Source: Rhodopirellula baltica SH 1 (lineage in GTDB: Bacteria; Planctomycetota; Planctomycetia; Pirellulales; Pirellulaceae). Taken from it: a stretch of 64,000 nt of DNA. Under the pieces are notes generated by a model. That model saw only the letters and a list, made by a program, of their open reading frames with translations, was not told where the DNA came from and did not search any database. The stretch spans positions 2,356,001 to 2,420,000 of the forward strand of contig NC_005027.1 of assembly GCF_000196115.1 (NCBI RefSeq), written 5' to 3'. Shown here one piece after another: positions 45,532 to 53,700 of this stretch (the stretch's first letter is position 1; the number at the start of each line of letters is the position of its first letter). Both the position numbers and the translations under genes were made by a program.

Positions 45532-47604
45532 ATGAACTCAATGAGACGAATCGAACGACACCGCCGTGCCACCCACTGCTTGGCCGTCGGGACCGCTGCC
45601 TTGTTTGGCCTTGGAGCGATCACTTCTTGGGCGCAGCCACCCACGCCCATCCCCGCTGGTATTGAGTCTTTCGATGAAGACTCGTCCCGGTCCGAGATGC
45701 AAGCATCCAACACGTCGGATGAAGAGGGAGTTGACTACCTCACCCGCGGCCCATTGCACGAAGCCTTCGCGGATCCTTATGCACGCGATCCCAAACCCAA
45801 CCCTATCATCAGCGAGCAGCCGCCCGAGCCGATTGACGAGCTGCCACCGGAGTATCGGCCGGACGGAGACAATGTGCGTTGGATCCCCGGATACTGGGCT
45901 TGGGATGACGAGCGAGAAGACTTTTTGTGGATCAGCGGAGTGTGGCGAGACACCCCTCCGAATCGTCGCTGGGTAGCTGGCTATTGGGAAGAAGCTTCCA
46001 ACGGTTTCCGCTGGGTTGATGGCTTCTGGACTGAATCGAACGCTCGCGAGGTTGCCTATTTGCCAGCACCATCGGAGTCAGTTGAGGAAGGTCCTTCAGC
46101 TCCTGCCCCCAGTGAAAACCATTTCTATGTCCCGGGCCACTGGACCTATCAAGCAAACGACTACCAGTGGCAACCAGGGTACTGGGCCAAAGCTCAACCC
46201 AACTGGGTTTGGGTTCCGTCGCAGTACTACTGGACACCGCGTGGCTGCGTCTATCGAAACGGATATTGGGACTACGACTTGCCTGACCGAGGCATCGTCT
46301 TCACACCGGTCTACTACCGGCAACGCACCTACACGCAACCAAACTATGTCTACCGACCACGGTACGCTCTGGATACAACGTCGGCGTTGCTGGTGAACCT
46401 ATTCCTGCGTTCAAACACCAACCGCTACTACTTTGGTGACTACTACGGAAGCAACTACTCCAATTCGTATTACCCGTGGATCAACTATTCGCAACGCCGA
46501 AATTCCTATGACCCACTGTACGCGTACTATTCCGCCCGCGGTGTCGGTCAAAACTCAAGAACGCTGGATTGGATCAACCGTCGCTATGACTACTTCTCGA
46601 AGAATGACGGATTCCGACCGCCTCGTACAGTAGCTGACCAACGTCGCTTCCTTCAAACCAACGCTCAAAACACCGATGGCTTGGATTCAGGAATTTTACG
46701 AGTGGCAGCGATCGCTGAAAGCATGAACAGTCTGGTCAACGACGAGCGTTCTGGCTTGAATTTGCAACGTATCAACGATTCCGTACTGGACAACTTCCGG
46801 CGAGACATTCGCGAAACGACCAATGATCTGATCAATCGCCGTCGAGAATTCGAAGTCGGCTCGCGTTCGGAAACCGATGTTGATGCGGAAACGGATAACT
46901 CCGAGGCCTCCGCCAACGCGAACGTCGATACAAACGCACGATTGCAATTGCCCGAAGTGCTTCGAAATGCGAATGAAGAGACGAACCTACGGTCACGCTC
47001 GAATCAACGGGCGCGAACGAATGAGCGAGACGGCAATCCAATCGAACGCCTCGAACGACAATCGCGAGAAGCAACCGACGATGCGATCGGAGAGCTTCGT
47101 GAACGAGTCAACGATGGCCAAGGTCAAACGCGAAACGCCCGCGAACGGCTGGAAGGCGCTCGAGACAATCAGTCACCACGCGCAACCGATAACTTGCCGG
47201 CGAACGGTTCGCCGACAAATGGCGTGCCTGATGGATTGAACCAGGAACTGAACCGCCAGCAAGATCAGATGCGAGATCGTCTGCAACAACTTCGGCAAGA
47301 AGGACGAGCGCGACCACAACGTCCCGACGACTGGCCAACTCGACAACCACGCACCAACCGCGGTGGTGGCATTCCTGAAATCCCTACACGCGGCAATCGT
47401 GACGCTGGTCGAGGAACTCCTGGCCAAGGTGGCGGCGTCCCCGGAATCGGTGACGCACTGAATCGGGCGGGCGGCAACTTGCCCGGTACCCCCAAAACGC
47501 CCAACGTTCGCGGTGGCGTCCGCGGCGGAGGGAATTCCGGCGGAGCCAACCTAGGCGGAAAAAGTCTAGGCGAAGCAATTGGCGGTGCACTCGGTGGAAA
47601 TTGA
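45532..47604 (+). CDS. WxxGYW-repeat protein (YXWGXW family), large version
   Basis: 690 residues. Signal peptide MNSMRRIERHRRATHCLAVG and following, cleavage near residue 35. Eight or so aromatic repeats of the form WxPGYW (WIPGYWAW, WISGVWRD, WVAGYWEE, WVDGFWTE, YVPGHWTY, WQPGYWAK, YRNGYWDY) between about residues 100 and 260. After a Tyr-rich middle (SRTLDWINRRYDYF), the C-terminal third is Asn/Arg/Gln-rich and ends in glycine-rich runs, probably disordered. YXWGXW proteins occur in the outer envelope of planctomycetes and proteobacteria, function uncharacterised. Ends in a strong terminator. Confidence 0.85.
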   Translation: MNSMRRIERHRRATHCLAVGTAALFGLGAITSWAQPPTPIPAGIESFDEDSSRSEMQASNTSDEEGVDYLTRGPLHEAFADPYARDPKPNPIISEQPPEPIDELPPEYRPDGDNVRWIPGYWAWDDEREDFLWISGVWRDTPPNRRWVAGYWEEASNGFRWVDGFWTESNAREVAYLPAPSESVEEGPSAPAPSENHFYVPGHWTYQANDYQWQPGYWAKAQPNWVWVPSQYYWTPRGCVYRNGYWDYDLPDRGIVFTPVYYRQRTYTQPNYVYRPRYALDTTSALLVNLFLRSNTNRYYFGDYYGSNYSNSYYPWINYSQRRNSYDPLYAYYSARGVGQNSRTLDWINRRYDYFSKNDGFRPPRTVADQRRFLQTNAQNTDGLDSGILRVAAIAESMNSLVNDERSGLNLQRINDSVLDNFRRDIRETTNDLINRRREFEVGSRSETDVDAETDNSEASANANVDTNARLQLPEVLRNANEETNLRSRSNQRARTNERDGNPIERLERQSREATDDAIGELRERVNDGQGQTRNARERLEGARDNQSPRATDNLPANGSPTNGVPDGLNQELNRQQDQMRDRLQQLRQEGRARPQRPDDWPTRQPRTNRGGGIPEIPTRGNRDAGRGTPGQGGGVPGIGDALNRAGGNLPGTPKTPNVRGGVRGGGNSGGANLGGKSLGEAIGGALGGN

Positions 47605-47633
47605 TCGCTGACATCGCTTCCATGATCACAATC

Positions 47634-47680
47634 GCGGGCCCGCCAGAAGAACTCTCCTGGCGGGCCCGCTTCATTCTTTC
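47634..47680 (+). terminator. intrinsic terminator of the WxxGYW gene
   Basis: GCGGGCCCGCCAG (47634-47646) pairs perfectly with CTGGCGGGCCCGC (47657-47669) around a 10-base loop, followed by a T-rich stretch. It lies 30 bases after the stop codon and, as a perfect inverted repeat, could also stop transcripts from the convergent gene ending at 47890. Confidence 0.82.
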
Positions 47681-47889
47681 CAACGGCCGCATGTCAGGAT
47701 GCCGCCCGAGGTAACTTGATTGCATCAGCGCTTGGGCCCCATCCATTCACCCGAATCCCACCCGAACTCGATTGTGCCAAGACCGCCAATCGACGAACTC
47801 GGTGAAGCATCCTTTTGAGACTGTTTTCACGTACAAGTCGGCGGTACGCCTTCCACTGATTCATCGCTTGGATGGTCCGAGTGAATTCA

Positions 47890-48900
47890 TCATTCCTTAC
47901 TGATCACCGGGGCCAAATACAAATTGCGATATGAGACGTTGGTGTGGTCGCCTTGCAGGTAAATCGGTCCTGGCTCATCTGGGTTGGTTTGAATCGCCCC
48001 CGCGGTCGGTCGAGAAATCGGTTCGTTGTCGATGACCTTCTGGCCATTGAGCACCACGGTCACGTGACGGTCCACCAAAGTGATATCGTACGTTTGCCAC
48101 TCGCCTCCAGCTCGCCCCGCATTCTTCGCTGGGGCAATCTCGCCGAAGATCGCCCCCACCCCTTGGATGCCTTGCATCCGGCTGTCACGGTCCACCACTT
48201 GAGCCTCGTACATGCCTCGCAAGTAAACGCCGCTATTGCGTTGTGACTCAACGAGAAATTCAAGGTGCAACCAAAAGTCCTCGAACGATTCCAGTGTCTT
48301 CAAATTGGCGTGGTCACCGGTCGCACTGAAATCGGTCTTCGGCGTGTTGTTCTGCAGCACGCCATCGACCACAGACCAGCCATTCGTTTTATCCGGCTCA
48401 TGAGTGACCCAACCGGTCAGGTCCTTGCCATTGAAAAGGGCAATTGGGTGTCCGAACTGAACCTTGGAAAGGTCCGGACGATCCGCAGGCATCCCGGAGA
48501 TCTTCGTCCCCGTGAACGTCACGCGATCCGATTCCCGTTCTGCATGTGTTCTCACCATCACACCATCCAACTCACCGTTCACCAATCCGACGTTCACGCT
48601 AGTCGTGCTCACGCGTTTGCCTTTCGACTTTTTAGCCATGTCGAATTTGACACGTCCATCAACGACGTCGACATCATGGAAGGGGCCCAGCGAACCAACA
48701 TAGATTCGAAGCGACACAACTGGTTTGCCAGATTGCTCTTCCACTCTCATCCAAGCCGGTTCACCTGTAGACAGGTCCAGCGACCAATCACCAAGCAACC
48801 TCGATGGAAAGGTTTCGCCATGAACCGTCCCAACCAGAAATGCCGCGAAGCCAAAGAACACGACTACGCCGGCCAAACAAGCATCAGAAAGAAGCTTCAT
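47890..48900 (-). CDS. DUF1080 (3-keto-disaccharide hydrolase-like) exported protein
   Basis: 336 residues from the ATG at 48900, which directly precedes a signal peptide (SDACLAGVVVFFGFAAFLVG); the longer frame to 48990 adds a second hydrophobic stretch and is less likely. After an N-terminal beta region comes the DUF1080 concanavalin-like fold: IALFNGKDLTGWVTHEPDKTNGWSVVDGVLQNN, FEDFWLHLEFLVESQRNSGVYLRGMYEAQVVD, GEWQTYDITLVDRHVTVVLNGQKVIDN and GPIYLQGDHTNVSYRNLYLAPV. DUF1080 domains include 3-keto-glycoside hydrolases and carbohydrate-binding proteins. Very common in planctomycetes. Substrate unknown. Confidence 0.87.
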   Translation of the reverse strand: MKLLSDACLAGVVVFFGFAAFLVGTVHGETFPSRLLGDWSLDLSTGEPAWMRVEEQSGKPVVSLRIYVGSLGPFHDVDVVDGRVKFDMAKKSKGKRVSTTSVNVGLVNGELDGVMVRTHAERESDRVTFTGTKISGMPADRPDLSKVQFGHPIALFNGKDLTGWVTHEPDKTNGWSVVDGVLQNNTPKTDFSATGDHANLKTLESFEDFWLHLEFLVESQRNSGVYLRGMYEAQVVDRDSRMQGIQGVGAIFGEIAPAKNAGRAGGEWQTYDITLVDRHVTVVLNGQKVIDNEPISRPTAGAIQTNPDEPGPIYLQGDHTNVSYRNLYLAPVISKE

Positions 48901-49175
48901 CACAATCTTGCAAAGTAAACGAGAGAGAAAAAGCAAGAAAACAACCCGACTCGCCGCCAAATATCTCACCACCTGAACGAACGCAATCATAAGCCAAACT
49001 CGTCACCGACATTGCCAAACACGCGTCCACCCGCCAAGTCACGTCGCGCGGACAAAGACCGCACCAATTCACCTCGCCCCAAAACAGGAACAAGTGGCGG
49101 AATGCATCTTGGAACAGCGATTTCATTTGCAATCGCTCAACAACCGAGAACTTGCCACCAATCCAACCTAAGACA

Positions 49176-49601
49176 ATGAAACAGCGAATCCTCCTCGGCT
49201 CACCCAAGCAAGTTTCCTATGGTTTGCTCGCCCTTCGCGTCGCTTTCGGCTGCTTCATGTTGGTTCACGGCCTGCAAAAAGTCATAGGGTTCTCAACGAT
49301 CTCGGAAGGATTCCCCGACCCGCTTGGCATGGGACATCAATTGAGCCTCGTTTGTGCCATCGCCACAGAAGTCGGCTGTTCGATCCTATTGATTCTCGGC
49401 CTCGGAACACGCGTCGCCGTTTCGGGGCTCGCTTTCACGATGTTCGTCGCCTTGTTCTTGGTTCACGGCAGCGACCCTTGGAAGGCCAAAGAACTCGCCG
49501 CGGTCTACCTCGCAGTCTACACCGTGATTTTCATCACCGGCCCCGGCGAATGGTCCCTCGACCAAGTACTATCCAAACAAAGCGAACCGAGAAAAAGTTA
49601 A
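49176..49601 (+). CDS. DoxX family membrane protein
   Basis: 141 residues from the ATG at 49176 (a TTG at 49152 is less likely). Four transmembrane helices: LLALRVAFGCFMLVHGLQKVI, LSLVCAIATEVGCSILLILGLGTRVAV, FTMFVALFLVHG and LAAVYLAVYTVIFI. The RVxxGxFMLxHGxQK opening is the DoxX signature. DoxX proteins are linked to quinone or thiosulfate redox and to oxidative stress in other phyla; role here unknown. It lies upstream of the MoxR/VWA cluster on the same strand. Confidence 0.87.
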   Translation: MKQRILLGSPKQVSYGLLALRVAFGCFMLVHGLQKVIGFSTISEGFPDPLGMGHQLSLVCAIATEVGCSILLILGLGTRVAVSGLAFTMFVALFLVHGSDPWKAKELAAVYLAVYTVIFITGPGEWSLDQVLSKQSEPRKS

Positions 49602-49810
49602 CTCGGCCCGGCCCACTGCAAGCGGCTTACAGAGACATATCCAGCTTTGTCGATGATCCGCGAAAGCAATTGATTCCTTAGCGAGCACAAATGCGATTGT
49701 CAAAATAGGAAATCATTCCGTGACGTTACAACACGCGGTCTCAATGCCGTGGCAGAATGAGCGAATCATTTCTGGCACGGACATGTCTTCATCGCGGGGA
49801 GAACGCACGA

Positions 49811-50704
49811 ATGGTTGCGCAATCGGAGATTGCTTGGGTACCGGGGGAACGTGATTACAAAATCGGACTTTGCTCCGGCAAACTCGTTTGCCAAAACCCA
49901 AAAGGCAAAACGCTTGCGTCCCTGCCGAAATGGTTGAAAGAGTCCGACGCGGCTGAATCTCTCAAGGCGCTCGCGGAATGGTTGGACGAACATCGAAGCG
50001 AATGCGTACACACGGTTGAACGCTGGATGCTTCGGTCGCTGCCGGTCCCCTGCGAGGTGCTGCAAGAAGTTTGGGCGGACGCGATCTGGCGGGAGAGCCT
50101 TGAAAACCTTGTGGTGGCACCGGTCGACGCCAATGGGGAACCCAACTTTGAAAAAACTGGTCTGCTACGCGACGTCGACTCAAAACGCGGGTTTGGTGTC
50201 ATCGATCTGGATGGCGAGACCCAGTGGCACAAATCAACCGGCGTGATGGTTCCCCATCCCATTCTGATTGCTGACCTCGCAGATCTTCGCGAACTCGCCG
50301 GTGACCTGGCGATCTCCCAAACCGTTGATCAGCTCTATCGAAGCGTTAACCAACCCACACCGACACAAGCGAGTTTGAAATCGATCAGCGACTACGCCGA
50401 CGGAGTGTTTGAGCAACTGAACTATGCGTTGTCTCACTGTCGACGACTGGGGTACCCCGTTCGTGGCGGCTACGCGACGTGCCGGGTTTGGGAAAACGAA
50501 ACCATGACAGAAGCCCGCTATTTCGTTGGGGACGAATACCCTGAATCCGAAACCTATACGGGCCAATTGGTGTTCGTCGACGAAGGTGAAAAAGCAGTCA
50601 AGATCGGCGACCTCGGCGCAGTCACGTTCAGCGAAGGTGTTCGAATGGCGGCAGCAATCTACGCGAAGCGAAAAGTGGAAGATTCACCGGAGGAATCAGC
50701 ATGA
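49811..50704 (+). CDS. DUF4132/MolR-like small protein, first gene of the MoxR/VWA cluster
   Basis: 297 residues from the ATG at 49811 (GGGGAG upstream); a longer frame begins at 49757. No signal peptide. Residues about 90-290 follow the plan of the DUF4132 C-terminal region: EVWADAIWRESLENLVV, then VPHPILIADLADLRELAGDL, then a helix ending in QTVDQLYR, and a beta-rich end (ATCRVWENETMTEARYFVGD, TGQLVFVDEGEKAVKIGDL). If right, this is a detached DUF4132 end module; no WGR domain is seen. DUF4132 homology is inference from residue patterns. The stop overlaps the next ATG by 4 bases (ATGA). Confidence 0.6.
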   Translation: MVAQSEIAWVPGERDYKIGLCSGKLVCQNPKGKTLASLPKWLKESDAAESLKALAEWLDEHRSECVHTVERWMLRSLPVPCEVLQEVWADAIWRESLENLVVAPVDANGEPNFEKTGLLRDVDSKRGFGVIDLDGETQWHKSTGVMVPHPILIADLADLRELAGDLAISQTVDQLYRSVNQPTPTQASLKSISDYADGVFEQLNYALSHCRRLGYPVRGGYATCRVWENETMTEARYFVGDEYPESETYTGQLVFVDEGEKAVKIGDLGAVTFSEGVRMAAAIYAKRKVEDSPEESA

Positions 50705-53700
50705 GCCCAGCAAAAAAGAAATCCGGTCAATCCACCAAAGCCGCCACGAAAACTTCGCCTAGCAAAGCAACCACGAAACCCAAAGCAGTCAAAAAAGCAA
50801 CTCAAAAGAAGACCGCTCCGGCGCCAGGCACCACCCAGTCCAAGGCAGGGAAGAAGCCTGTCTCCAAGAAACCCGTTGCCAAACGCTCCGCAGAGCAAAT
50901 CCGTACGGACGCGCAGTTGGCTGCCGGCGGAATGGTTCACGTCCATTCAAAAGTCGACACGAATGCGACCGAGAAGGTTGTGGCGCGACGGTACACTGGC
51001 GCAGCTCTGGGCGACCAAGTTGTGGTGCGACTGAGTGCTGATCGCCTGGGTCCGGCAGAAGATCTGGCGATGGAATACTTGGGGCTAAAACCTGACGGTG
51101 AAAGCAAGCCGATTGCGTTGCGAAGTCGCCAGGCAATGGGCTTTGCAAGTTGGGCCTTGATCACTCACCCGGAAAACGCCAGGGATGCCTTGGATCTGGT
51201 CAAACGCATCAAAGCAGCGGCTAGAAAGGCGAAGTCGAAGCCGGGACATGCGATGGATTCCTTCGTGGAAATGGCGGGTGAACTGAATCGTTCTGTCCGC
51301 CATTTTTTGCCCCCGTTTTGGGAAGAGGCCGCTCGCATTTACAAAGACCTCGGCAACACAACCTACGCCGGCCGCGCGATCGGCAAAGCGTTGGAAGCGG
51401 AGCGGGTTCATGCGCTGGATGTGGATCCACACCGACGCCGAGATGCCGTGCTGGAGTTCACGCTCAGCGGTTGTCTTTCCGGCAAAGCGTTGTCCGAATA
51501 CACACGCGACCTCGCGAATCAGTTCGCTCCCGCGGAAGCCTTCGAAACGTTGATGGACCTGATGGTTCGGCGGACCATGGGCGGAATGCCACCAATGGCA
51601 ACCGCGGCAAAGGACCTGGCAAAATTCGCCAAGGCTGCGGGCAGAAACCCCCACGAGGAGGTCGACTCGTTTCTGCAGAACGTGATTTCGTCCCCGGCAA
51701 TGTCACGGACTTCCATGCAATTTTGGAAATCAGTGAAAAAGAACGTTGCGCGTCTGGTCGCTGCGGATGATGCGTTCGGTGTTTGGTTGCTGGCGCACAC
51801 CGACCCGCAAGCTTCCTACCAAGGTGACAGTCCTGTGTGGGAATGGTTGAATTTGTTAGACGAATGGAACGTGCTGCCTCTGCTCGGAAAGCCCGCTTCT
51901 GAATTGCCTGCCGGGGTCGAGATTCCCGGCGGCCGAGCCGGTTGGATTGGACGACTCGCATCCGTTGAGACATCTCCCCAACCACGACTGTTTGATTTGA
52001 TCTCGCTCGCCGCAGATGCGATTCGAGACGAGGCCGTGCCGATCCCTCTCAATGGAAGAGGTTACTACGGTGGAGTGCTTGACGCAGACGCATTGGAATG
52101 GATGCTGGAACTGAAACTTCCCATCGGCCAATTCCATGAGCACCGAGCGATCAGTTTCGAAGGATGGTTGCGAGCCGAGGTCGATCATGAACGCCGGAAC
52201 TCGCAACTGTCGCACCTGATTGCAGATGAACGATTTGGGCCCAAGGTCTACTCCGCGTTTCCTGAACTGGTCACGTTCACCGGCAGCGTTCGTGAGCGGC
52301 GTAGTTATGGACGCACTCTCGCGGCCCAACGCAGTTTCGAACAGGCGGCGGCGAACCATGACGCCGTGCGAGAACTTTGGTGGCGGTTCCTCGACAACCA
52401 TCTGCAAAAACTCGAACAGGGCGGTTTGTACGACGCTGAGACCAGCCTGAACGCATTGGTCAGGTGCGCAGGATCCACCACGGGCGAACAATTCCCTGAA
52501 CTAGAAAAGCGGCTCAAAAAGATTGACATGGTCGCAGTTCTGCAACGAACTCTCGCCGCCGGTGTGCTCGATGAATTTGGGTGGCCAGCGTTGGACGCCT
52601 TCGGTGACGAACAAGCACTCCCAGTGAATTCGCGACGCCACGCTGTTGTCGACACAAGCTTTCCCTTCGTCACGTTGCTGGTCAATGGAAAGGTCGAATC
52701 GATCGGTCCCACAGGCCACCGGACACTGGGTGAGTTTCAACTTGGCAAGGATCAATACGTTCAAACAATCATTCCGGTCGGTGATGACGCAGTCATCGGT
52801 TTGCAGGACACCAGTGCAGGCTACCAAAACCAGATTGCATGGTTGAGTGAAGGTGGAAAGGGGCAGAAGACAGACCAATACTTCTATGGTTTGGATATCG
52901 AGATGCTTCTGCCGCACGATGGTGGAGTGTTTTACGGAAGCCGAGTTTTGAGGCCCGGTGATCAATCCCTTCCCTCCTCGCAACATTGGTTCTCGGATGG
53001 TGAGCGATTTTGGACGCTAAAGAATCGGTATCAGGTGTGGAACGAATTCGACTCATCCGATGACACTCCAAACAAGCCAACGGCGAGCCTACAAGAAATC
53101 GATCCGATCACTGGCGAGCCAATTCGCGATAGCATTCCGCCCTGGTTCGAAGACCAGGCACCTCATGGAGGCATGGTGAATTGGCAAATGTCACATTGGC
53201 TGCCCGCTCCTCCGGAAATCAAACAATCGCCTCTTGGAGTGGCGGATGGAAAATTTGGCTTTCGTGTCGTTCAGCGACGCGATCATCGCTATGAAAGTCG
53301 CGGCATCGACGGACGAGAAATTGTCTTGTCCAGCCCTCCGGCACAAGGAGGTGGCATCACGTTCGCAACAGCGATCATTGACAAGCCTGCGACCGACTCA
53401 CATTGGTATGTTTCCAATGGAGAAGAATTGGTCGATGCCGACAGCGGGATGAAGATCGCCAACCTTTCCGGCAACGTCACACGGTATTGCGAGGGGCAAC
53501 CGATGAAGCTGCCCACGCTGTTCTATCACTATTATCAAGTTCGCAGCGCCGGAAGCTCCGCCAAACTTCGCAAGATCAGTCTGAAACAGGCCAAGCAACT
53601 CTTCGAAGCAGGTGCCATTGAACACGAAGCCTTGAAGACCAAGGTGGACCCTAAAAGCCCCGATCCCAATCGCGAAGCTGGTGCCGCAGCCGTTCAGAAA

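Noticed and set aside
44274-45713. Long 5' extension of the esterase frame to 45713
   Set aside because: The added residues are Cys/Arg-rich, antisense to the WxxGYW gene start, and precede a clear signal peptide; start set at 45242.
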